Source: DATGKK01 sp035294725
Lineage (GTDB): Bacteria > Actinomycetota > Acidimicrobiia > Acidimicrobiales > Bog-793
Assembly: GCA_035294725.1 (NCBI GenBank)
Contig: DATGKK010000011.1
Coordinates: forward strand, 1 to 22,400
Direction: 5' to 3'
Length of the DNA stretch: 22,400 nt
Part shown: in pieces, positions 13,827 to 22,126 of the stretch
Layout: each line of letters starts with the position of its first letter
How positions within the stretch are numbered: position 1 is the stretch's first letter
The notes under the pieces: generated by a model
Seen by the model: only the letters and a program-made list of their open reading frames with translations
Told to the model about the DNA's origin: nothing
Databases searched by the model: none
Program-made: the position numbers and the translations under genes

Positions 13827-16293
13827 GCCGGTGCTCCGCGTGCGGACCTCCGCCGCCGGCAGCGCTGACGAGGTGACCGGGACGGCCCGCCCCCTCACGC
13901 CTCGGCCGTCTCCTCTCGGCCCGCAGCTGAGCTCACGGCTCCGCAGCCTCGCCGCACGGGTCGCCGGTGCGAGGGGGGCGCTCGCCGGGCGCCGGGACGC
14001 CGCTGCGGGGGTCGACCTGCTCGAGGCGCAGCTGCGGGACTTCCAGTCGACCGTCGCCGACCTGATGGACACGAGCGAGGTGGGCGACGTCCTTGCCCGG
14101 GTGAGCGAGCACGCCGGCCGGATCGTGAACGCACGCCGGCTGCTGCTCGCCGTCCGTCTCGACCCCGACGAGCCGGTGCAGGTGCATGCCGAGGGGTTCG
14201 AGCCGGAGGAGGCCGAGCGGCTCGCCCCGCTCGTGCTCGACGCCGAGCCGGCCGGCCTCGCAGCGGCGTTCGGGGGCGAGAGCGCGCACGGAGAGCTCCT
14301 CGTCGCCGACGTCGCCTCGCCGGCGCGCCAGTACGGACGGCTGGTGGCGTTCTCGGCGGGCTCTCCGCTCGAGCACTCACGCCAGCTCCTCGAGTCCTAC
14401 GCTCGGCTCGCGGCGACCACCCTCGACGCCTCGATGGCCCTCGAGACCGCGGCCGCCCGGCGGCGCACGGCCGAGCGGCTCGGGCAGTTCGCGGCGAGGC
14501 TGATCCGCGAGCGTGACACCGCGGGGGTCGCGCAGGCGACGGTCGAGGCCGCCCTCGACGTGATGGGCTCGGACCGCGCGACCCTGATGGCCTACGACGA
14601 GGCGACGGGCTGCTTCTCGATGGTGGCGACCACCGGCCTGCCGCCCGAGCTCGCCGAGCGGGTGAACGCGCTCGTGATCGGCCCGCACAACTACCCAGCC
14701 GTGGCGAGGACGCTCGAGGAGCTCGACGAGCCGCGCGTCCGGCGCCGGGACGGTCTCGAGGCCGACCGGCTGGAGCTCTTCTCGGACCTCGAGGTCGAGA
14801 CGGTGGCGATGGTGCCGGTGAAGACGCAGGACCGGTACTTCGGCGTCTTGTTCACGTCGTGGTCGACGGGCCGGCCGGCGGGGCGGCCACACGAGCACGT
14901 CCGCCTCCTGAACGGCGTCGGCCACCAGGCGGCAGGGGCGTGGGAGAAGGCGACGCTGCTCGAGCAGGTGCACCGGCAGGCCTCTCTCGATCCACTCACC
15001 GGCCTTGCCAACCGTCGCGTGTTCACCGAGGTGCTGGCCTCGCTCATGGGCGCCCACGGCGGGAAGCCGGCGGCCGTGCTCTTTTGCGACCTCGACCGCT
15101 TCAAGGAGGTGAACGACCTCCTCGGCCACGGGGCGGGGGACGAGCTCCTCGTCGAGGTGGGCCACCGCCTCTCGGCCTGCGTGCGCTCGGACGACCTCGT
15201 CGCCCGGCTCGGCGGTGACGAGTTCACGGTGCTGCTGCGCGAGGTCGACGAGGAGTGGTCGCCCCTCGGGTTCGGCGCCAAGATCCGCGAGGCCCTCGAG
15301 GAGCCGGTCCAGATCGAGGGCTCGTCCGTGGCCGTCCATCTCAGCATCGGGGCCGTCGTCGCCGCTCCGGGGACCCTCTCGGTGAAGGAGGTGCTGAGAA
15401 GGGCCGACGCGGCCATGTACGCCGCCAAGTCAGGGGGTGGCGATCGCCTGCTCGTGTTCGAGGAGCACATGCTCGCCACGCGCTTCGAGCGTCTCGACCT
15501 CGAGGCGAGCCTCGCCGCCGCCGTGGCGGCGCCGGAAGGCTCGTTCAGCCTCCTCTACCAGCCCCAGGTCGAGCTCTGCACCGGCGCCGTCGTCGGCGTG
15601 GAGGCGCTCGTGCGGTGGCGACACCCCGAACGGGGCCTGCTCGCCCCCGGAGCCTTCCTGCCGGTGGCCGAGGAGACAGGTCTCGTCGTCCCGGTCGACC
15701 TCTACGTCCTCGACACGGCGCTCGTGGAGGCGAGGAGATGGCGCGAGGAAGGCCGCGATCAGAAGGTGGCGGTCAACTTCTCCGCCGGCACCCTCCAGTC
15801 CCCCGGCATCGTCGATGCGGTGAGAGGGGCTCTCGAGCACCACCACGTGCCGGGCGCGGCGCTCGAGATCGAGCTGACCGAGTCGAGCACGGTCGCCGAC
15901 CCGGAGTGTCTCGGGACCGTGTTGCGCGCCCTCGGCGAGCTCGGGGTCACGATCGCGATCGACGACGTCGGGACCGGGTACTCCTCCCTCACCCTCCTCC
16001 ACCTCCTGCCGGCTCACCGCCTCAAGATCGACCGGAGCTTCGTGCAGCGCATCGACACCGACGCCGGCGCCCGCTCGGTCGTGGAAGCCGTGCTGCTGCT
16101 CGCCGAGCGGCTCGGGTACACGGCCGTCGCCGAGGGGATCGAGACGCGCTCCCAGGCAGCCGAGCTGGAGGCGCTCGGGTGCCGGCTCGGCCAGGGCTAC
16201 CTCTACGCCCGGCCGATCGAGCCCGATCGCCTTCGGCCCCTCCTCGCAGGCGACGGGCACTCCGCTGACGCTCCTCGGTCCCCGGACGGCTGA
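13822..16293 (+). CDS. Bifunctional diguanylate cyclase/phosphodiesterase with GAF domains (GAF-GAF-GGDEF-EAL)
   Basis: The 823-aa signalling protein should make or break cyclic di-GMP. Residues about 60-210 form a divergent GAF-like segment, about 215-385 a clearer GAF domain, about 390-550 GGDEF and about 560-815 EAL. The GGDEF site is intact (G464-G465-D466-E467-F468) and is preceded by the product-inhibition motif R455-S-D-D458 at the proper five-residue distance. The EAL site also looks complete: E594-A-L, N652, E684-L-T, D714-D715 in DDVGTGYSS, K735 and E771-G-I-E774. Both activities are therefore plausible. No membrane segment or signal peptide is seen, so it is cytoplasmic and would sense a soluble ligand through GAF. 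The start is uncertain: the ATG at 13822 lacks a ribosome site and GTG at 13873 is an alternative. It converges with the multidomain kinase 15 bp away. Confidence 0.92.
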   Translation: MPPVLRVRTSAAGSADEVTGTARPLTPRPSPLGPQLSSRLRSLAARVAGARGALAGRRDAAAGVDLLEAQLRDFQSTVADLMDTSEVGDVLARVSEHAGRIVNARRLLLAVRLDPDEPVQVHAEGFEPEEAERLAPLVLDAEPAGLAAAFGGESAHGELLVADVASPARQYGRLVAFSAGSPLEHSRQLLESYARLAATTLDASMALETAAARRRTAERLGQFAARLIRERDTAGVAQATVEAALDVMGSDRATLMAYDEATGCFSMVATTGLPPELAERVNALVIGPHNYPAVARTLEELDEPRVRRRDGLEADRLELFSDLEVETVAMVPVKTQDRYFGVLFTSWSTGRPAGRPHEHVRLLNGVGHQAAGAWEKATLLEQVHRQASLDPLTGLANRRVFTEVLASLMGAHGGKPAAVLFCDLDRFKEVNDLLGHGAGDELLVEVGHRLSACVRSDDLVARLGGDEFTVLLREVDEEWSPLGFGAKIREALEEPVQIEGSSVAVHLSIGAVVAAPGTLSVKEVLRRADAAMYAAKSGGGDRLLVFEEHMLATRFERLDLEASLAAAVAAPEGSFSLLYQPQVELCTGAVVGVEALVRWRHPERGLLAPGAFLPVAEETGLVVPVDLYVLDTALVEARRWREEGRDQKVAVNFSAGTLQSPGIVDAVRGALEHHHVPGAALEIELTESSTVADPECLGTVLRALGELGVTIAIDDVGTGYSSLTLLHLLPAHRLKIDRSFVQRIDTDAGARSVVEAVLLLAERLGYTAVAEGIETRSQAAELEALGCRLGQGYLYARPIEPDRLRPLLAGDGHSADAPRSPDG

Positions 16294-16308
16294 GGCGTCC
16301 TCACAGGC

Positions 16309-19300
16309 TCAGGAGGGAGCTCCGCTCGGCTGCGGCTCGCCGGGTGCGAGGTCGAAGGAGCACCAGACGCACTTGCCGGCCTCGAGGGGCCTCGCACCCC
16401 ACTGCTGGGAGAGGCTCGCCACCACCTGGAGGCCCCGGCCGTGCTCGTTGTCCTGGCCCGGTCGGCGGCGCCGTGGCAGCAGGACGCCACCATCGACCAC
16501 TTCCACGATGAGCTGCGTGCTCGTCCGGCAGAGCCGCATCGTGACGGGAGGGGCTCCGTGCACGATGGCGTTCGTCACGAGCTCGCTCACCGCGAGGACC
16601 ACGTCGTCCGCGAGCTCTCCCGGTATCTCCCAGGCTGCCAGCACCTCCCGGGCGGCTTCCCGGGCACGGCGGGCACCGACGTCCTCTGCGGGGATCGAGA
16701 CCGGGACGGCGACCGGTGCCGGCGCTGCGGCCGGCACACGGGCGACGAGGAGGGCGACGTCGTCGTCCGGCTCCTCGAGGACGAGCGAGCCGACGATGCG
16801 CTCGGGGACCTCCTCGATCGGCCCGCTCGGGCTGGCGGCGACCGCCTCGAGCTCGGCGGCGAGGGCCGTCATGCCGTCGTCGAGGTCTCGGCCCCGGCGC
16901 TCGATGAGGCCGTCGGTGTAGAAGGCGAGCACGGCTCCGAGCAGGAGTGACACCCGCTCGTTGCCGAGCGTGATCGGGCCTGCCCCGAGCGGTGGCCCGC
17001 TCGCTCCGGCGAGCGGTGTCGGCGGGCTGCCGGGCAGGGCGAGCATCGGTGGGAGATGGCCGGCCCGGGCATAGGTGATCACCTGCTCGGTCGGGTCGTA
17101 CACGCCGTAGACGCACGTGACGATCTGGTCGCCTCCGAGGTCCCGGACGAGAGCGTCGCAGAGCTCCAGCACCTCAGCGGGCGGGAGGTCGAGCCGGGCA
17201 TAGGCCCTGATCGCCGACCGGAGCTGGCCCATCACGGCTGCGGCCCGCACTCCCCGGCCCATGACGTCACCGACGACGAGTGCCGTCCGACCGGCGCCGA
17301 GCTCGATCACGTCGTACCAGTCGCCACCGACCTGGGTCCCCTCCACCCCGGCGCGGTAGAAGGTGGCCACCTCGAGGTACTCCGGGTCGAACGAGCGAGG
17401 CGGCAGGAGACTGCGCTGGAGCTCGTCCGCGATGCGGTGCTCGCGCGCGGTCGCCTCGCGCTCGGCGGCCGCCGCCGTCAGGCGCACCTCCGCCTCGCGC
17501 TGGACGGTGGTGTCCTGGATGGAGCCGCGCAGCCGCACGGGCCTCTCCCCGGCACCGGGCACCGCCTCGCCGAGGACCCGCACCCACCGTTCCAGCCCGG
17601 GCCGGATCTGGGCGCGCACCTCGAAGTCGAGCGGCTCGCCCCGCTTCAGCATCGCTTCGACCGCGGCGCTCACGACCGGGGTGTCCTCGGGTCGAACGAA
17701 GCGCTCGACGACCCCCGGGTAGCCCAGCTCCTCGAGGTCGTGAGCCGTGAGGCCGAGGATGCGGAGCAGCTCGTCGGAGCCCGAGAGCCGCCGGTCGGCG
17801 AGGTCGATCTCCCAGCTGCCGACGTGGGCGAGCCGCTGCGCCTCTGCGAGCAGGACCTGGCTTCGCGCGAGCTCGTCCCGGGTGCGGCGCGTCCGGTCGA
17901 GCTCGATGTTCGACTGGACTCGGGCGACGAGCTCACGAGCCGAGAAGGGCTTCACGAGGTAGTCGTCCGCGCCGGCCTCGAGTCCCTCGACCACCCCTTC
18001 CTCGCCCGCGCGGGCCGACAGGATCACCACCGGGATCCCGACCGTGGCGGGGTCGGCCCGGAGGCGCCTCAGCAGCTCCAAGCCGTCGAGGCGGGGCATC
18101 ATCACGTCGGTCACGACGAGGTCGGGCGGGTCCGCGCGCACGAGGTCGAGGGCGGCCTCCCCGTCGCCGGCCGTCACGACGTCGTAATGGGCCGCGAGCA
18201 GCCGGGAGATGTACCGCCGCATGTCGGCGTTGTCGTCCACGACGAGGACGCGGGCTCGCCCGCGCCCCGGCTCGTGCCCTCCGGTGGCGCCCGGGGCTCC
18301 GATTGCCTGGCCCGCGCCCTCCCCGTGCCCGGTCCCGGACCCGACCGTCTCGGAGCCCTCCGGGGTGGCTCCGGCCTGCAACCAGCGCATCACCTCGGCG
18401 ACGAAGCTCTCGACCTCCCCGGGGACGGGAGCCGCCGCCGGCGCCGGTTCGGCGACCACCTGGTCGTCGGGCAGGTGGGCCCGCCCGGTGGGGAGCCTCA
18501 CGGTGAACGTGGTGCCCTCGCCGGGAGCGCTCTCGACCCGGACCTCACCGCCATGGAGGCTCACCAGCTCCGCGACAAGGGCGAGGCCGATGCCGGACCC
18601 CTCGTGAGTCCGGCCTCGCGCCGTCTCGATCCGCTGGAAGCGCTCGAACAGCCGGGGCTGGTCCTCAGGGGCGATGCCGATGCCCGTGTCGGCCACGGCA
18701 AGCTCGACGGCATCGTCCACGCGCCGCAGCGAGACGCGCAACGAACCCTCGAAGGTGAACTTGACGGCGTTGGAGAGCAGGTTGAGCACGATCTTCGACC
18801 ACATGGCGCGGTCGACGTACACGTCGTCGCCGACCGGTTCGAGCTCGAGCTCGAACCGGAGGCCGGCCCGCTCGATCGCGGACCGGAACAGGCTCGCCAC
18901 CTCGGCCGTGTACCGGGAGAGGTCCACCTGCTCGTAGCGGCCGGTCATCTGGCCCGCCTCGATGCGGGAGACGTCGAGGAGGTCGTTCACGAGGTGGAGG
19001 AGGCGTGCTGCGTTCCTCCGGACCATCTCGAGGCGCTCGCGCTGGCTCGCCGGTAGGGGCGGATCCCGCTCGGCGAGGGCGTCCTCTACCGGCCCGAGGA
19101 TGAGGGTGAGGGGAGTGCGCAGCTCGTGGCTGATGTTCGTGAAGAACCGGGTCTTTGCTCGGTCCAGCTCGGTCAGCTGCTCGGCCCGCCGCCGCTCGGT
19201 CTCGTACGCGCGGGCGCTCCCGAGGCCGGCGGCGATCTGGCCCCCGACGAGGTCGAGGAAGCCCCGGTAGTTCCGGTCGAAGGGCCGGTACCGGTTGAGA

Positions 19301-20199
19301 GCGGTGACGAGGAAGCCCCACGGGCGGAGCTGGCCCTGCTGGCGGAGCGGCACGGCGTAGGCGTACTCGGGAGGCTCCCGCCACTCGCCGGTCGGCAGCA
19401 CCCCGAAGCGGGCTCCCGTGACCTCCACGAGGACCGGCCGGCCCCCGAGCAGCTCCCCGGCCGGCCAGGCCGCCTCCGGGTCGTTCGCGTCGACGAGCGG
19501 GGGTGCTGCCTCGTGACCGCGCGAGATGCCGACGGTGGCGGCCAGTCGGGCGAGGGGGGCGTCCTCCTCGAACAAGTAGACGAGGGCGAAGGGGATCGAC
19601 CGGGGATTGCCGGCGAGGTGGAGCCGTGTCCGCTCGAGCACCTCGGCCTCCGTCTGCACCGAGGTCAGCTCGGCGCTCAGGTCGCGCAGCGTCGCCATCC
19701 GGCGGGCGGCCACGACCCGCTCGGTGTCCTCGGTGACGACGCACAGCATCCCGCTGATGGCCCCGGCGTCGTCGGCGAGTGGGCTGTAGGAGAACGTGTG
19801 GTAGGTCTCCTCGACGTAGCCGCTCCTCTCGAGGAACAGCAGCAGGGCTTCGTCCCAGGTGGCCTCGCCGGTCCGGAGCACGTGCTCGATGCGAGGGCCG
19901 ATCTCCGCCCAGATCTCCGCCCAGACCTCCTGCGCCGGCCGGCCGAGGGCCCAGGGGTACTTCTTGCCGAGCGTCGTGCGCCGGTACGCGTCGTTGCAGA
20001 GGAAGGTGAGCTCCGGGCCCCACGCCATCCACATCGAGAAGCGGGACGAGAGCACGACGCCGGCCACCGTGCGCAGGCTCTGGGGCCAGGTCTCAATGGG
20101 TCCGAGGGGCGTCGCGCTCCAGTCGACGGCGGCGAGGTCAGCCCCCACCTCTCCCATCGCCGCGAACGCGGCGCGTGCGTCGTTGCCCTCCGGCGTCAC
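16309..20199 (-). CDS. Multidomain hybrid histidine kinase / response regulator / SpoIIE phosphatase / anti-sigma ATPase
   Basis: This 1296-aa soluble protein joins two signalling modes. In order: a PAS-type sensor (about 25-160), GAF (about 170-335), HisKA with H358 in NISHELRTP, HATPase with N-box NLLSNAVKF and G-boxes DTGIGIAPED and GSGIGLAL (to about 570), an Ala/Pro/Gly linker, a receiver domain with phosphoacceptor D698 in VVTDVMMPRLDG and LVKPF, a second PAS (about 785-905), a linker IADELQRSLLPP, a SpoIIE/PP2C phosphatase (metal residues D960 in GGDWYD, D978 in GDVMG, D1096 in TDGLIE, D1145-D1147), and a C-terminal RsbW-like ATPase with N1210 in SELVTNAIVHG. All key residues look intact. 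The likely output is control of an anti-anti-sigma protein, but no STAS protein or sigma factor lies in the window. The GTG start lacks a clear ribosome site. The gene lies 42 bp downstream of the gamma-glutamyltransferase-like gene. Confidence 0.93.
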   Translation of the reverse strand: MTPEGNDARAAFAAMGEVGADLAAVDWSATPLGPIETWPQSLRTVAGVVLSSRFSMWMAWGPELTFLCNDAYRRTTLGKKYPWALGRPAQEVWAEIWAEIGPRIEHVLRTGEATWDEALLLFLERSGYVEETYHTFSYSPLADDAGAISGMLCVVTEDTERVVAARRMATLRDLSAELTSVQTEAEVLERTRLHLAGNPRSIPFALVYLFEEDAPLARLAATVGISRGHEAAPPLVDANDPEAAWPAGELLGGRPVLVEVTGARFGVLPTGEWREPPEYAYAVPLRQQGQLRPWGFLVTALNRYRPFDRNYRGFLDLVGGQIAAGLGSARAYETERRRAEQLTELDRAKTRFFTNISHELRTPLTLILGPVEDALAERDPPLPASQRERLEMVRRNAARLLHLVNDLLDVSRIEAGQMTGRYEQVDLSRYTAEVASLFRSAIERAGLRFELELEPVGDDVYVDRAMWSKIVLNLLSNAVKFTFEGSLRVSLRRVDDAVELAVADTGIGIAPEDQPRLFERFQRIETARGRTHEGSGIGLALVAELVSLHGGEVRVESAPGEGTTFTVRLPTGRAHLPDDQVVAEPAPAAAPVPGEVESFVAEVMRWLQAGATPEGSETVGSGTGHGEGAGQAIGAPGATGGHEPGRGRARVLVVDDNADMRRYISRLLAAHYDVVTAGDGEAALDLVRADPPDLVVTDVMMPRLDGLELLRRLRADPATVGIPVVILSARAGEEGVVEGLEAGADDYLVKPFSARELVARVQSNIELDRTRRTRDELARSQVLLAEAQRLAHVGSWEIDLADRRLSGSDELLRILGLTAHDLEELGYPGVVERFVRPEDTPVVSAAVEAMLKRGEPLDFEVRAQIRPGLERWVRVLGEAVPGAGERPVRLRGSIQDTTVQREAEVRLTAAAAEREATAREHRIADELQRSLLPPRSFDPEYLEVATFYRAGVEGTQVGGDWYDVIELGAGRTALVVGDVMGRGVRAAAVMGQLRSAIRAYARLDLPPAEVLELCDALVRDLGGDQIVTCVYGVYDPTEQVITYARAGHLPPMLALPGSPPTPLAGASGPPLGAGPITLGNERVSLLLGAVLAFYTDGLIERRGRDLDDGMTALAAELEAVAASPSGPIEEVPERIVGSLVLEEPDDDVALLVARVPAAAPAPVAVPVSIPAEDVGARRAREAAREVLAAWEIPGELADDVVLAVSELVTNAIVHGAPPVTMRLCRTSTQLIVEVVDGGVLLPRRRRPGQDNEHGRGLQVVASLSQQWGARPLEAGKCVWCSFDLAPGEPQPSGAPS

Positions 20200-20241
20200 C
20201 GTCGCCAGCTCACGGGTCGAGGGGACCGGCCGCGCCGGAGC

Positions 20242-22089
20242 TCATCGGCCGACGGCGTAGGCCTGGCCGCTGCGGGGGTCGGCAGCGGCGTGCAGGAGGC
20301 CGTCGGGAGTGCGCGCGACCGCCGTGCAGCGGCCGAGCGCCCACTCGCCCGACTGGAGCACGCGATGGCCGCGCCGGGAGAGCTCCGACAGCGTCGCAGC
20401 TCCGAGCGCCGGCTCGGCGTGGAGCTCGCCGGGGGTGAACTCGCGCGGGAAGAAGGAGGAGGGGAAATGCCCGGAGTCGAAGCTGGCCGTGTCCACGGCT
20501 GCCTGGAGCGGCAGCCCGAGGTCGGCGTGGTAGAGGAAGACCCGCAGCGGCCACTGGTCCTGCTGGTCGCCACCGGGCGTGCCGAACACCATGTAGGGCC
20601 TGCCGTCCCGGAAGGCGAGCGACGGGCTGAGCGTGGTGCGGGGCCGGGACCCTGGCCGGAGCGTGGAGGCGAGCCCCTCCTCGAGCCAGAACATCTGGCC
20701 GCGGGTCCCGAGGCAGAACCCGAGCCCCGGTATCGCAGGCGAGCTCTGCAGCCAGCCGCCCGACGGCGTGCACGAGACGAGGTTGCCGAAGCGGTCGGCG
20801 ACGTCGAGGTGGACGGTGTCGCCCCGGCCCGAGCCCGTCACCTCGGCGGCGCTGGCAAGGCGGGTCGGCTCGGCGGTCGGCACCGCCCCGGAGAGGGAGG
20901 CGTCGGCTCCCCGCCCGATCTCGGCGCCAGCCGCGCGGGCGGCTCTCTCCCAGACCTCGTCGTCGAGGGCGAGGCGGGGGAGGCGCGGCGTCCGCCCGCC
21001 GGGGGCGCCGGGCCTGAGCTCGAGGCTCGCCTCGTCGCCGACGAGACGGCGCCGCTCGTCGTTGTAGGCCGGAGAGAGCAGATCCTCCAAGGGCACCTCG
21101 GCAAAGCGGGGATCGCCGTACCAGGCCTCTCGGTCGGCGAAGGCGAGCTTGGCGCACTCGGCGACGAGGTGGACGAGCTCGGGGCTGCCGGCGCCGAGCG
21201 CCCGGAGGTCGAAGCCTGAGAGCAGCGCGAGCTGCGCCAGCATGACGGGACCCTGCCCCCACGGCCCCGTCTTCATGACCTCGAAGTCGCCATAGGCCAT
21301 GGTCACCGGAGCCTCGATGGTCGCTCGCCAGCTGGCGAGGTCGTCCCCTGCGAGCAGGCCCCGGTGCGCGCCGGCGGGCGAGGGCTGCGGGGTTGCGCAG
21401 AACGAGTCGATCGCCTCGGCGACGAAGCCCTCGTAGAACGCTGCCCTCGCCCCCTCGATCTGGCGGAGGCGGTCCGTGCCGGCGGCCTCACCGGCCTCGA
21501 GCAGGCGCGACAACGTCACCGCGAGCTCCGCGTTGCGCAGCCGCTCGCCGGGGGTCGGCACCCCGTTGGCGAGCCAGATCGCGGCCGAGCCCGGCCACAG
21601 CTCCCGGAACGTCGGCTCCATCGAGGCGATCACCCTGCAGAGGCTCGGCAGGGCGGGGAAGCCGTCGGCTGCGTAGCCGATGGCGGGCTCCATGATCTCG
21701 CGAAGCGGCATCGTCCCGTACCGCTCGAGCAGGAGCATCCAGCCGCCGAACGCCCCGGGCACGCAGGCGGCGAGCAGTCCGGCGCCCGGGACGAGGTCGA
21801 GCCCGAGGTCGGTGAAGGCCCGGGGCGTAGCGCTCGCCGGCGCCACGCCCTGCCCGCAGATGACGACGACGTCGTCGTCGGTGGCGCTGTAGGCGATCAC
21901 GGGCACCTCGCCGCCGATCCCGTTCAGGTGGGGCTCGACCACCTCGAGCACGAGCCCGGTCGCCGCCGCCGCGTCGAAGGCGTTGCCTCCTGCCTCGAGG
22001 ACGCGCATGCCGGTCTGTGCGCCGAGCCAGTGGGTCGCCGCCACCATGCCGAAGGTGCCGGTGAGCTCGGGACGGGTCGTGAAGGCCAT
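20242..22089 (-). CDS. Gamma-glutamyltransferase family protein (Ntn hydrolase)
   Basis: The 615-aa protein has the family N-terminus GMVAATHWLGAQTGMRVLEAGGNAFDAAAATGLVLEVVEPHLNGIGGE and the characteristic PGAFGGWMLLLERYGTMPLREIMEPAIGYAADGFP. The self-cleavage nucleophile is the threonine in GDTVHLDVADRFGNLVS (T425 counted from this ATG), marking the start of the small subunit; STLRPGSRPRTTLSPSLAFRDGRPYMVFGTPGGDQQDQW and the glycine pair are also conserved. No signal peptide is present, unlike secreted glutathione-degrading enzymes, so the substrate may be another gamma-glutamyl or amide compound. ATG at 22089 is preferred to GTG at 22095 because TAACGT ends 7 nt upstream of it. The kinase gene follows after 42 bp and may be co-transcribed. 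Confidence 0.9.
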   Translation of the reverse strand: MAFTTRPELTGTFGMVAATHWLGAQTGMRVLEAGGNAFDAAAATGLVLEVVEPHLNGIGGEVPVIAYSATDDDVVVICGQGVAPASATPRAFTDLGLDLVPGAGLLAACVPGAFGGWMLLLERYGTMPLREIMEPAIGYAADGFPALPSLCRVIASMEPTFRELWPGSAAIWLANGVPTPGERLRNAELAVTLSRLLEAGEAAGTDRLRQIEGARAAFYEGFVAEAIDSFCATPQPSPAGAHRGLLAGDDLASWRATIEAPVTMAYGDFEVMKTGPWGQGPVMLAQLALLSGFDLRALGAGSPELVHLVAECAKLAFADREAWYGDPRFAEVPLEDLLSPAYNDERRRLVGDEASLELRPGAPGGRTPRLPRLALDDEVWERAARAAGAEIGRGADASLSGAVPTAEPTRLASAAEVTGSGRGDTVHLDVADRFGNLVSCTPSGGWLQSSPAIPGLGFCLGTRGQMFWLEEGLASTLRPGSRPRTTLSPSLAFRDGRPYMVFGTPGGDQQDQWPLRVFLYHADLGLPLQAAVDTASFDSGHFPSSFFPREFTPGELHAEPALGAATLSELSRRGHRVLQSGEWALGRCTAVARTPDGLLHAAADPRSGQAYAVGR

Positions 22090-22096
22090 CGCCACG

Positions 22097-22102
22097 ACGT
22101 TA
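22097..22102 (-). promoter_or_regulatory. Leaderless -10 (TAACGT) for the gamma-glutamyltransferase gene
   Basis: On the minus strand TAACGT ends 7 nt before the ATG at 22089, within the 37-bp gap after the protease gene. It suggests an independent promoter in addition to any read-through. Confidence 0.45.
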
Positions 22103-22126
22103 GACAGCGCCGCTTCGCGCTGCGGC

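Noticed and set aside
17056..21219. Long rightward open frames (666 and 697 codons) across the kinase and GGT genes
   Set aside because: They are antisense shadows created by third-position GC bias, without family signatures or start signals.
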